The translations under genes were made by a program, and so were the position numbers. From the NCBI RefSeq assembly GCF_050589605.1, contig NZ_JBNGOO010000001.1: DNA of 64,000 nucleotides. The stretch is one strand, 5' to 3'. The notes beneath the pieces are model-generated. The model did not search any database and was not told the DNA's origin. It worked only from the letters and a program-made list of their open reading frames with translations. Source of the DNA: Granulosicoccus sp947495035 (GTDB lineage: Bacteria; Pseudomonadota; Gammaproteobacteria; Granulosicoccales; Granulosicoccaceae). This document shows positions 24,829-32,541 of the stretch, piece after piece; the stretch's first letter is position 1; each line of letters opens with the position of its first letter.

Positions 24829-26341
24829 ATGAATGCAGTCATGCAAGCTGTAGAGTNNNNNNNNNNNNNNNNNNNNNNNNNNNNNNNNNNNNNNNNNNNN
24901 NNNNNNNNNNNNNNNNNNNNNNNNNNNNNNNNNNNNNNNNNNNNNNNNNNNNNNGTCACAGTCACAGTCACAGTCACAGTCACAGTCACAGTCACAGTCA
25001 CAGTCACAGTCACAGTCACAGTCACAGTCACAGTCACAACCGCAACCGCAACCGCAACCACAGATCCTTTTCGTGGATGATGAAAAGCCGATTCTGAACT
25101 CCCTGAACCGGTTGTTCAGGCCGACAGGCTACAAGATCCATCTGGCCAATTCCGGCGACGAGGGTCTTGCCCTGCTGGAACAGGAGGCCATCGATATCGT
25201 TGTCAGTGACATGCGCATGCCTGGTATGGATGGTGCGAAATTCCTGTCGGAGGTGGCGAGGCGGTGGCCATCCACGGCTCGCATGTTGCTGACCGGGTAT
25301 GCCGATGTGTCGTCCGCCATCGAAGCCATCAATCAGGGAGAAATCTCCCGATACCTGACAAAGCCCTGGGATGACTCGGATATCGTCATGTGTGTGCAGC
25401 AGGCGGTGGAGACCAAGCGTTTGCAGGAGGAAAAGAATCGCCTTGAACTGCTGACTGCTCGGCAGAACGAGGAGCTGTCGGCATTGAATGAAGGGCTTGA
25501 GCAGAAAGTCGAGGAGCGCACCAGGGAGATCGAGCAGGCCAGGCAGGAAATCTGCGATGCTCATGATGCACTGCATGCTGGCTATGCCGCCACCATCGAA
25601 GTCTTCTCCCGAATGGTCCAGTCGCGTGGAGGATTGAGCTCGCGAGCCACAGTGGCCGACGATGCCAGGGCGGTGGGTCGCAACATGGGGTTGGAGAAAA
25701 GTACCTGTGATGCCTTGTATAACGCAGCCCTGCTGTGCGATATCGGTAAACTCGGTTTGTCGGATGAGTCCGTCCTGACGCCGTATATTTCTTTGACGGC
25801 GAGCCAGCAGCGGGAGTATCAGCGACACCCGGTGGTGGCTGAAGCCACCTTGCTCAGTCTGGATCCACTGACCGATGCAGCCAACACCATCAGGCATCAC
25901 TGCGAACGTATGGATGGTACGGGGTTTCCGGATCGCAGGCCGGGCAAGGAGATCCCCATGTCGTCGCGCATTCTGGCTGTGGCCAAGGCCTACGTCGATC
26001 TGCAGGATGGGCGAATCCTGGAGGAGCAATTGACAGCCGCAGAGGCGCGCAAGTATCTGCAATCAGAGTCGGGCAAGCGCTATGACGGACAAGTGGTCAA
26101 TCAGTTTCTGAAATGGCTGGATAGCCCCAAACGGGAAGTGTCCGATGTGGCGGAGCGCAGAACGACCATTGGTGCACTGATGGCTGGGAAAACACTGTCA
26201 AGGGATCTGTGTGACCCCAATGGCGTACTGGTCATCGCAAAGGGGAAAAGGGTGTCCGAGAGCCTGCTGGAGAAACTTCGCTGCCTGCAGGAGTCCTTTG
26301 CCGAGGACATCACGGTGTATGTCGAAGACAGAAGGATGTAA
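24829..26341 (+). CDS. Response regulator with degenerate HD-GYP domain, HnoD-like; interrupted by assembly gap
   Basis: Predicted to start at ATG 24829 (GGAG ribosome site) as MNAVMQAVE, run through a Gln-Ser repeat containing the N gap and four Gln-Pro, then enter a receiver domain (ILFVDDEKPILNS, VSDMRMPGMDG, YLTKPWDDSD), a coiled coil, and an HD-GYP region. The HD-GYP motifs are altered: LHDIGK reads LCDIGK, HHHE reads HHCE, GYP reads GFP, and the later Asp in 'RILAVaD' is Lys. Phosphodiesterase activity is therefore unlikely. Shewanella HnoD is a degenerate HD-GYP protein of the same NO pathway that controls a partner enzyme. As written, the 98 N shift the frame; a gap of 94 or 100 bases would restore it. 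Confidence 0.8.
24857..24954. other. Assembly gap (98 N) inside a coding hexamer repeat
   Basis: A run of 98 undefined bases. The two bases before it (GT) and the sequence after it (GTCACA repeated) suggest that the gap is the same hexamer array. If so its true length is 4+6k bases, for example 94 or 100, which also restores the downstream reading frame; 98 does not. Confidence 0.95.
24955..25062 (+). repeat. Hexanucleotide array (GTCACA)14 followed by (ACCRCA)4
   Basis: Fourteen uninterrupted GTCACA units (24955-25038), then three ACCGCA and one ACCACA (25039-25062). In the frame of the receiver domain they read as Gln-Ser and Gln-Pro dipeptides at the N-terminus of the H-NOX-linked response regulator. 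Confidence 0.95.
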
Positions 26342-26394
26342 CGGGACGGGCGTCGGTCTGTTTCGCTCGCTTGCAAGGAACGACGCGTGTCGAC

Positions 26395-26412
26395 CAGCCG
26401 CTTCGCCGGCTG
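26395..26412. terminator. Possible hairpin between convergent genes
   Basis: CAGCCG-CTTCGC-CGGCTG forms a 6-bp stem midway between the convergent response-regulator and ABC-transporter ends. No T-run is present, so termination is only a suggestion. Confidence 0.3.
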
Positions 26413-26437
26413 TCATCGGCCGGCGGATATGGCCGGA

Positions 26438-27166
26438 TCAGTGGGTCAGGATTTTCGACAGGAATTCCCTGGCACGTTCACTGCCCTGTGCTTTGAAGAA
26501 TTCATCCTTGGGCGAGTCCTCGACGATTCTGCCTTCATCCATGAAGACGATTCGGTCAGCCACTTTCTGGGCGAATCCCATTTCATGGGTCACCACCATC
26601 ATGGTCATGCCATCCTGTGCCAGGTCCACCATGACATCCAGCACGTCGTTGATCATTTCGGGATCCAGTGCCGAGGTGGGTTCGTCGAAGAGCATCGCCA
26701 CAGGGTCCATGGCCAGACCTCTGGCGATGGCCACTCGCTGTTGCTGGCCACCTGACAGCTGTGCCGGGTACTTGCTGGCATGGTCCGCCAGGCCGACCTG
26801 CTCCAGCAAGGCTCGGGCCCGTTCTCCTGCCTCTTCGGTGCTGCGTTTCAGCACCTTGAGTTGGCCCAGCATGACATTGTCCTGCACACTCATGTGAGGA
26901 AAGAGTTCGAAACTCTGAAACACCATGCCGATGCGTGAACGCAATCGATTGAGGTTGGTCTTGCGACCGTTGACCTTCGACCCATCAACCGAAATCTCGC
27001 CCGAACCAATGGCCTCGAGACCATTCACGCATTTGATCAGCGTGCTCTTGCCCGAGCCCGATGGACCACAGACGACCACGACCTCACCCTTGTCGACATG
27101 AGTCGTGCAGTCATCCAGTACCTGGAAGTCTCCATACCATTTGCTGGCGTGCTTGATTTCGATCAT
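26438..27166 (-). CDS. gltL: Polar amino-acid ABC transporter ATP-binding protein
   Basis: A 242-residue ATPase of the GlnQ/GltL class. Walker A is GPSGSGKSTL (about residue 35), the Q loop is MVFQSFELFPHMSV, the ABC signature is LSGGQQQRVAIARGLA, Walker B is AMLFDEPTSALDPE and the switch His is in VVTHEMGFA. It powers uptake through the two permeases upstream and overlaps the gltK stop by four bases. Substrate specificity cannot be read from this subunit; the cluster resembles glutamate/aspartate or related polar amino-acid systems. Confidence 0.92.
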   Translation of the reverse strand: MIEIKHASKWYGDFQVLDDCTTHVDKGEVVVVCGPSGSGKSTLIKCVNGLEAIGSGEISVDGSKVNGRKTNLNRLRSRIGMVFQSFELFPHMSVQDNVMLGQLKVLKRSTEEAGERARALLEQVGLADHASKYPAQLSGGQQQRVAIARGLAMDPVAMLFDEPTSALDPEMINDVLDVMVDLAQDGMTMMVVTHEMGFAQKVADRIVFMDEGRIVEDSPKDEFFKAQGSERAREFLSKILTH

Positions 27167-27819
27167 ACGGACAGTTTGCGTTGCAGATGGCGGGCGTACA
27201 GGGAACCCGCAAAACAGAAGATGAAGTAGATGAAGGCCACGAAAACGAACATCTCGACCAGTCGCTGGTCACGATTGGCAACCAGTTCTGCGCTGACCAG
27301 GAAGTCCTTCAAGCCGACGACATAGACGAGCGAGGTGTCCTGAAACAGCACGATGGCCTGTGTCAACAGAACGGGAACCATGGAACGAAAGGCCTGCGGC
27401 AGCACGATGTATCGCATCGTTTGCGGATAGCTCAGACCGATCGCCCGACCGGCTGCGACCTGTCCACTGCGAACACTGGAAATGCCGGCCCGGATGATTT
27501 CCGAGTAATACGCGGCTTCGAACAGAATGAAGGCAATCAGCACCGAGTAGAAGCTGCCAACCGGTCTGCCCAGAAACAAGGGCACCAGAAAGTAGAGCCA
27601 GAAGATCACCAGAATCAGAGGCAGAGAGCGAAAGAAGTTGACGTAGGCGGCAGCTACCCATGAGATGACCGGCACCCTGGCAATACGGATCAGGGCCAGC
27701 AGCGTGCCCAGCAGGATACCGCCCACCACGGCCAGAAAGGTGAGCAGAAATGTCACCTTGAGCCCGTCGATCAACAACGGCAGGTTGTCGAGTATGACGG
27801 AATAGTCGAAATCGCCCAT
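27163..27819 (-). CDS. gltK: Polar amino-acid ABC transporter permease
   Basis: A 218-residue inner-membrane permease with about five hydrophobic helices and the HisMQ-type signature (TFLLTFLAVVGGILLGTLLAL near the start, and the EAA loop EIIRAGISSVRSGQVAAGRA with IGLSYPQTMRYIVLPQA). It pairs with the second permease 7 bases upstream to form the channel. Start ATG 27819; the stop overlaps gltL. Confidence 0.9.
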   Translation of the reverse strand: MGDFDYSVILDNLPLLIDGLKVTFLLTFLAVVGGILLGTLLALIRIARVPVISWVAAAYVNFFRSLPLILVIFWLYFLVPLFLGRPVGSFYSVLIAFILFEAAYYSEIIRAGISSVRSGQVAAGRAIGLSYPQTMRYIVLPQAFRSMVPVLLTQAIVLFQDTSLVYVVGLKDFLVSAELVANRDQRLVEMFVFVAFIYFIFCFAGSLYARHLQRKLSV

Positions 27820-27826
27820 ATCGCTT

Positions 27827-28543
27827 TCAGCTCGTTGAAATCATGCCGGGAATGCGAGCTCGTCGTTCGACGAAGCGCATCAGCAACATCACTGTGAAGG
27901 TCACCACACTGTAGATGACGGTTGCCGCGGTAAAGGCCTCGAAGCCCTGAAAGGTGTATTCCTCGATCTGGCGTGTCATGGCGGTGAGTTCGACCACACC
28001 GATGGTCAGTGCCAGGGAAGAATTCTTGAAGATGGTCAGGAATTCGCTGGTCAGTGGCGGGATGATGATGCGGAAGGCATTTGGCAGCAGGATGTAGCGG
28101 TACACCTGCCACTCGTTCATGCCGATGGCCTTGCCGGCGTTGCGTTGACCAACGCCGACAGCGGCTATGCCGGATCGCACCTGCTCGCATACTCGCGAGG
28201 CTGTATACAGCCCGATGGCAATGATGGCGGTAGTCAGTGCCGGCATCGGCATTTCGCGCTTGACCCAGCGTCCTGCTTCATCGGGAAGCAGTTCAGGGAA
28301 TACGAAATACCAGAGGAACAACTGTACCAACAGGGGAATATTCCTGAACAGTTCGACATACACGGTGGCTATCAACTGCAGTGGGCGGCTGCTGCAGGTA
28401 CGCATGATGCCCAGCACCGACCCCAGGCTGAAGGCGATGAGCCAGGCAAGCAGGGACAGGGAGACTGTCCACATCAGTCCCTCAACCAGCCAGTCGAAGT
28501 ACGGTTCGCGGAACAGAATGCCCCAATCCCAGTTGTAATTCAT
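27827..28543 (-). CDS. gltJ: Polar amino-acid ABC transporter permease
   Basis: A 238-residue permease of the same family as GltK. It has a hydrophobic N-terminal region (WTVSLSLLAWLIAFSLGSVLG), FRNIPLLVQLFLWYFVFPELLP, and an EAA loop (EQVRSGIAAVGVGQRNAGKA, IGMNEWQVYRYILLPNAFRI). GltJ-type permeases carry an extra periplasmic insertion after the second helix, matching PDEAGRWVKREMPMPA here. It lies 46 bases after the binding-protein gene and is part of the same operon. Confidence 0.9.
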   Translation of the reverse strand: MNYNWDWGILFREPYFDWLVEGLMWTVSLSLLAWLIAFSLGSVLGIMRTCSSRPLQLIATVYVELFRNIPLLVQLFLWYFVFPELLPDEAGRWVKREMPMPALTTAIIAIGLYTASRVCEQVRSGIAAVGVGQRNAGKAIGMNEWQVYRYILLPNAFRIIIPPLTSEFLTIFKNSSLALTIGVVELTAMTRQIEEYTFQGFEAFTAATVIYSVVTFTVMLLMRFVERRARIPGMISTS

Positions 28544-28589
28544 GGCTACACCTCGTTGCCGTCAGGGTCGTGACTCTCGCCAGTGATGG

Positions 28590-29477
28590 CTATTCCGGCA
28601 ATGCCTGGATGTCGAATGCGGTCTTGAGGGTGTCGGACAAGGGCATGTTGATATTGGTGGGTCCCGGCGCAAACCACTGGTTGTACAGCGATTCCATTTC
28701 ACCGGAACGCATCATCTCCGACATGACCACTCTGCCGAGTCGAGCGAAGGTGGAATCATTGCGTGGCACCATGATGGCGTAGGGGTCGAACGACAGATAG
28801 CGACCGGTAACCTGATAGTCGTCGGGTGATTTGGACTTTGAAATGAGACCGTACAACAGTACATCGTCTGACCCATAGGCATCGATACGGTCGGTTTCCA
28901 TCGCCAGCCAACCCTGACTGTGATCCTTGACGGGGACGACCTTGACGTCCAGAGACAGTTCCTCGATAGCAGCCTTGATGGCTTTTTCGTTGGTTGTTCC
29001 CGCTGCCAGTCCGATGATCTTGCCATCCAGGTCTTCGATTTCCGTGATGCCTGAATCCTTGCGACTCGCCAGTTTCGTACCAGTGATGAAAGTCGTTGAC
29101 AGATAGTCCACCTGTTTCTGACGGGTCAGATTGTTGGTGGTGGAGCCGCACTCCAGATCGATGGTGCCATTGGCAATCAGTGGTATGCGAGTCTGGCCGG
29201 TTACCGGGACATACTTGACACCCAGCTCGTCATTGCCGAGCTCTGCCTTGATGGCGTCCACGATCTTCAGACAGATGTCGATGGAGTAGCCGATCGGTTC
29301 GTTGCCTTCGCCGATGTAGGAGAAGGGAATCGAGGTTTCCCGGTGGCCGATGGTGACCATTCCTCGCTCTTCGATTCGCTGTAATACAGGGGAGTCACCA
29401 GCATCCGCGGAGGCGGTCAGCGAACTCAGACTGAGCAGGGTGCTGGCGACAAGGCTCGGTATGACGGACTTGAACAT
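28590..29477 (-). CDS. gltI: Polar amino-acid ABC transporter periplasmic binding protein
   Basis: A 295-residue solute-binding protein with a signal peptide (MFKSVIPSLVASTLLSLSSL to about ASADAG). Typical family-3 features are LQRIEERGMVTIGHRETSIPF, GYSIDICLKIVDAIKAELG, TRIPLIANGTIDLECGSTTNN and the later DAYGSDDVLLYGL. The Glu-Cys-Gly-Ser segment lies in the ligand pocket of glutamate/aspartate-type proteins. It is 89 bases downstream of a PLP enzyme of the D-cysteine desulfhydrase/cysteate lyase family, so cysteate or another acidic amino acid is a possible ligand. Ligand is not proven by sequence. Confidence 0.88.
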   Translation of the reverse strand: MFKSVIPSLVASTLLSLSSLTASADAGDSPVLQRIEERGMVTIGHRETSIPFSYIGEGNEPIGYSIDICLKIVDAIKAELGNDELGVKYVPVTGQTRIPLIANGTIDLECGSTTNNLTRQKQVDYLSTTFITGTKLASRKDSGITEIEDLDGKIIGLAAGTTNEKAIKAAIEELSLDVKVVPVKDHSQGWLAMETDRIDAYGSDDVLLYGLISKSKSPDDYQVTGRYLSFDPYAIMVPRNDSTFARLGRVVMSEMMRSGEMESLYNQWFAPGPTNINMPLSDTLKTAFDIQALPE

Positions 29478-29566
29478 GGGCTTTTCCTGTTGTTGAAATC
29501 GTGGTTGCGACGTTGCAAGAAGGGCGAGCGACTGTCATTTGCCAGTCGCTGCCGTGTTCGTGATGC

Positions 29567-30580
29567 TCAAACCCCCTGCTGCTCATTGCTGAAAGCACCG
29601 TGGTAGCCGAACAGGGCGGCTGAGCCGCCGGTGTGCAGGAATACGATACGCTGACCCTTGGTGAAATGTCCCTGGCGCACCAGATCGATCAGGCCGGCCA
29701 TGCCCTTGCCGGAATAAACCGGGTCGAGCAATATGCCTTCGAGTTCGGCCAGCATGTGGATGGCCTCGAGGGTGCCGGCAGCGGGAATGCCATAACCTTC
29801 TCCGACATAGTTGCAATTGGCAATGACAGCTTGCTCCTGCAATGCACCGGCCTTGTCGAACAGGGCGAGTGTACTGTCGGCCAGGGCGCGCACCGAGGCT
29901 TCCTGCCTGTCACGCGGTGCGCGTACACCGATGCCCAGTACCGGCAGGGGGGAACCGATCAATGTCAGACCCGCCACCAGTCCGGCCTGAGTGCCTGCGC
30001 TGCCCGTGGCATGCACGAGCTGATCGAAGGGCAGTCCCTGATCGTTGATCTGCGACTGCAGTTCGAAAGCGCAGTTGACGTAGCCAAGGGCACCGGTTGG
30101 ATTGGATCCACCGCCGGGAATGACGTAGCAACGGGCGCCGTCAGCATCGAGCTTTTCTGCCGCTTCCGCCAGTTCCTGCGCCATGTCGAGATCTGCAGGC
30201 CGCTCTTCAAAGCTTGCACCGTGCAGGGAGTCGAGCAGGACATTGCCATTGCGCAGATAGCGTGGATCGGTCGAGCCGGTACGATTTTCCAGCAGTAGAT
30301 GGCATTTGAGTCCATGCCGGGCGGCGGCCGCCGCGGTCTGCCTTGCATGATTGGATTGCGTTGCGCCCTGGGTAACCAGAGTATCGGCTCCAGCCTCGAG
30401 GGCAGCGGCAACCAGGAACTCGAGCTTGCGTGTCTTGTTGCCACCTGTCGACAAACCGGTGCAGTCATCCCGTTTGATCCAGATCTCGGGCCCTCCCAGT
30501 GCCTTGCTGAGTCGTGGCAGTGGTTCCAGGGGAGTAGGAAGGTGCGCCAGGCGCACCCGCGGAAATCGGGTCAGATCCAT
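29567..30580 (-). CDS. D-cysteine desulfhydrase / L-cysteate sulfo-lyase family PLP enzyme
   Basis: A 337-residue fold-type II PLP enzyme. The PLP lysine is in IWIKRDDCTGLSTGGNKTRKLE (the NKTRK Lys), followed by VTQGATQSNHARQTAAAAAR, a phosphate loop HATGSAGTQAGLVAG, GEGYGIP and IVFLHTGGSAALFGY. These signatures are shared by D-cysteine desulfhydrase (DcyD), ACC deaminase and the marine cysteate sulfo-lyase CuyA. All release sulfide or sulfite plus ammonia and pyruvate from a cysteine-like substrate, or cleave ACC. The adjacent acidic amino-acid transporter and the divergent LysR regulator make an imported amino acid likely. I cannot tell CuyA from DcyD without alignment. Confidence 0.82.
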   Translation of the reverse strand: MDLTRFPRVRLAHLPTPLEPLPRLSKALGGPEIWIKRDDCTGLSTGGNKTRKLEFLVAAALEAGADTLVTQGATQSNHARQTAAAAARHGLKCHLLLENRTGSTDPRYLRNGNVLLDSLHGASFEERPADLDMAQELAEAAEKLDADGARCYVIPGGGSNPTGALGYVNCAFELQSQINDQGLPFDQLVHATGSAGTQAGLVAGLTLIGSPLPVLGIGVRAPRDRQEASVRALADSTLALFDKAGALQEQAVIANCNYVGEGYGIPAAGTLEAIHMLAELEGILLDPVYSGKGMAGLIDLVRQGHFTKGQRIVFLHTGGSAALFGYHGAFSNEQQGV

Positions 30581-30673
30581 GTAGAGCTCTCGGCAAGCGG
30601 TGGATGATTCTGTCAGCGATGCAGCGAAGAGTGCCGCAACTGGTGTGTCACGCTAGCATGCAGTCGTCATGGC

Positions 30674-30714
30674 TTGCACGTGCAAATATTGTCGTTTAGC
30701 ATGCATGTCATGCA
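30674..30714. promoter_or_regulatory. Candidate LysR operator in divergent region
   Basis: Two dyads lie between the divergent PLP enzyme and LysR genes: a perfect 12-bp palindrome TTGCACGTGCAA (30674-30685) and TGCATGTCATGCA (30702-30714), which fits the T-N11-A rule for LysR sites and ends 15 bases before the regulator's ATG. Autoregulation is the natural reading, by inference. Confidence 0.5.
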
Positions 30715-30729
30715 TATAGAGGCGTAATC

Positions 30730-31680
30730 ATGGACCAGCAAACCCTGAAAGATCTGTTGGCCCTGATCAATGTCCGCAATCTGACCCTCGCGGCCGAACA
30801 GCGCAATGTCTCCCAATCGGCTTACTCACGCCGTCTTCAGGCCATCGAACTGCGCCATGGCATCACCCTGTTCGATCGCTCACGACGACCTGCACGACCT
30901 TCGCCGATGCTGGATGCCATGCGCGGTGATATCGAACTGGCACTCAGCACACTGCAGCGCATGGAAAAGCGCCTGTCGGACAGCCACACCATCGAGGAGC
31001 ATTTGACGATCGTCGGCATGCATTCGCTGTCGGCAGGCGTTCTGCCCATCGCCATGAAACGACTTGGCACCCTGCTGGACAATCATCCGGTAAGAATGCG
31101 CTCGGCCAACCGGGACGGTTGTTTCCAGCTGCTGATGACCGGAGAAGTGGCTCTGATGATCAGCTACGAAACCGATGCCAGGGCCTTGCGGGCACCACCG
31201 CATCTGGTAACCACGAAGCGCCTGTGTCAAGACCCCTTTGTGCCGGTGTGCAACCCGGTCATTCATGGCAGTCTGTCGAAGCTCGTCAGCAAGTCCAGTC
31301 CCATCCCCTTGCTCGCTTATCCAACCGAGGTGTTTCTCGGGCGCATATTGAGTGATGACATTCTGCCGCGGTCGGCTCTGGCCTTCTCGGCGCGATTGAC
31401 GGCGGGAATGACCAGTGTGCTGTTGGGTGCCGCCATCAATGGTCTGGGGGTTGCCTGGTTACCGGCGTCGACGGCGGGCGAGGCCATTCGATCCGGACGG
31501 CTCATCCGGATTCACGATCCGGCCTTTCCGACCCTGCAGCTGACGGTATCCATGTTGTGGCTCCGCACTCCTGAAATGCATCGCTACGATGAACTTCATG
31601 AGGCACTGGGCGGCGAGATTGCCAGGGCCGTTGGCGAGTTGCACGAGGCCGGATTCGACGAACGGGTGGCAGGGACCTGA
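30730..31680 (+). CDS. LysR-family transcriptional regulator
   Basis: A 316-residue regulator. The N-terminal winged helix reads LLALINVRNLTLAAEQRNVSQSA then YSRRLQAIELRHGITLFDRS, the LysR consensus. A periplasmic-binding-like effector domain follows from about residue 90 (LTIVGMHSLSAGVLPIAMKR, GLGVAWLPAS). It diverges from the D-cysteine desulfhydrase/cysteate lyase-like gene with 149 bases between, and so probably controls that enzyme and the transporter downstream of it. ATG 30730 has an AGGCG-type site. Confidence 0.9.
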   Translation: MDQQTLKDLLALINVRNLTLAAEQRNVSQSAYSRRLQAIELRHGITLFDRSRRPARPSPMLDAMRGDIELALSTLQRMEKRLSDSHTIEEHLTIVGMHSLSAGVLPIAMKRLGTLLDNHPVRMRSANRDGCFQLLMTGEVALMISYETDARALRAPPHLVTTKRLCQDPFVPVCNPVIHGSLSKLVSKSSPIPLLAYPTEVFLGRILSDDILPRSALAFSARLTAGMTSVLLGAAINGLGVAWLPASTAGEAIRSGRLIRIHDPAFPTLQLTVSMLWLRTPEMHRYDELHEALGGEIARAVGELHEAGFDERVAGT

Positions 31681-31794
31681 CAAGCATTTTTCAGCGCAGC
31701 AGGGGGACTTGAACTTTCCGCGAAGCACCCGATCATACGTCTCGCAAGGCGATGAAGTTGTCGAGAAATTGCCTGTTTCACAGCGATTCAGGCA

Positions 31795-31824
31795 CTTGAA
31801 TACGAAGCTTTCAGACCCTAGCTT
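31795..31824 (+). promoter_or_regulatory. Candidate sigma-32 heat-shock promoter
   Basis: CTTGAA (31795-31800) is followed after 15 bases by CCCTAG (31816-31821), close to the sigma-32 pattern CTTGAA-N13-15-CCCCAT, about 70 bases upstream of an Hsp20 gene. The motif is seen; use is inferred. Confidence 0.45.
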
Positions 31825-31870
31825 GTTGTTGCGTCGAGGTCTCCATGAGAGTCGACGCGCTAAATCATAT

Positions 31871-31893
31871 TGCTTCTTTTGGAGAATACTGTA
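31871..31893 (+). promoter_or_regulatory. Possible RNA thermometer over the Hsp20 ribosome-binding site
   Basis: TTGCTTCTTTTGGAGAATACTGTA ends at the ATG. The TTCTT preceding the site can pair with GGAGAA, which would hide the Shine-Dalgarno sequence, and a TTGCT motif stands just upstream as in ROSE-type thermometers of small heat-shock genes. The stem is short and weak, and no full ROSE fold was worked out. Confidence 0.3.
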
Positions 31894-32346
31894 ATGAAAA
31901 TCGATCTGACTCCCCTGTACGCAAACACCGTTGGTTTTGACCGTTTCGGTTCATTGCTGGATGCAGCCCTGAGTGCCGACAGACAATCTGCCGGTTACCC
32001 TCCCTACGACATCGAACTGGTTGGCGAGAACAAGTACGCCATCACGCTGGCAGTAGCCGGTTTCCAGGACAATGAAATCGATGTCCAGGTAGAGCAAGGT
32101 GTGCTGACAGTGCGCGGTAGAAAGGAAGACCAGAAAAAGGATTCCCGTTACCTGCACCGCGGTATTGCTACTCGTTCCTTCGAGCGCAAGTTCAACCTGG
32201 CGGACCATGTCGAGGTCGTCAATGCACAGTTGGACAACGGTCTGTTGAAGATCGCTCTGGTCAAGGAAATTCCTGAAGCCATGAAGCCTCGAAAGATTCC
32301 GGTTGGCAACCAGACACCGGCAATCGAGAATTCGGTCGAAAGCTGA
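31894..32346 (+). CDS. ibpA: Small heat-shock protein, Hsp20/IbpA type
   Basis: A 150-residue alpha-crystallin-type chaperone. The start MKIDLTPLYANTVGFDRFG and the core YPPYDIELVGENKYAITLAVAGF, VEQGVLTVRGRKE, YLHRGIATRSFERKFNLADHV and LDNGLLKIALVKEIPE match IbpA. The conserved C-terminal IxI-like motif appears as RKIPV. It would bind unfolding proteins in the cytoplasm and hand them to DnaK/ClpB. The ATG at 31894 is preceded by GGAG; a heat-shock-like promoter and a possible thermometer lie upstream and a strong terminator follows. Confidence 0.93.
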   Translation: MKIDLTPLYANTVGFDRFGSLLDAALSADRQSAGYPPYDIELVGENKYAITLAVAGFQDNEIDVQVEQGVLTVRGRKEDQKKDSRYLHRGIATRSFERKFNLADHVEVVNAQLDNGLLKIALVKEIPEAMKPRKIPVGNQTPAIENSVES

Positions 32347-32418
32347 TTTCCGACCGATCGCTGAAGGCAATCCGGCATCACTGAAAGTTCAGGCTGCCGG
32401 ATTGAACCACGACAGGGG

Positions 32419-32442
32419 GCGGCGTCTTCGGACGCCGCTTTT
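32419..32442 (+). terminator. Rho-independent terminator after ibpA
   Basis: A perfect 8-bp GC-rich stem (GCGGCGTC / GACGCCGC) with a TTCG tetraloop is followed by TTTT, 73 bases after the ibpA stop. This is the clearest intrinsic terminator in the window. Confidence 0.85.
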
Positions 32443-32541
32443 GTGCGTGTGGGGAAATGCTCGAAGGCCGGATGATCGGCGCCGGGGTCTTCCGTCCGCC
32501 GCCACGTTTCAATCGTCGATTGATGACCTCATGACGCTGCC

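Noticed and set aside
24829..25080. Val-Thr repeat protein on the plus strand, and Val-Thr or Val-Ala repeats on the minus strand
   Set aside because: These are frame shadows of the GTCACA array caused by the wrong N count; the Gln-Ser frame joins a real receiver domain.
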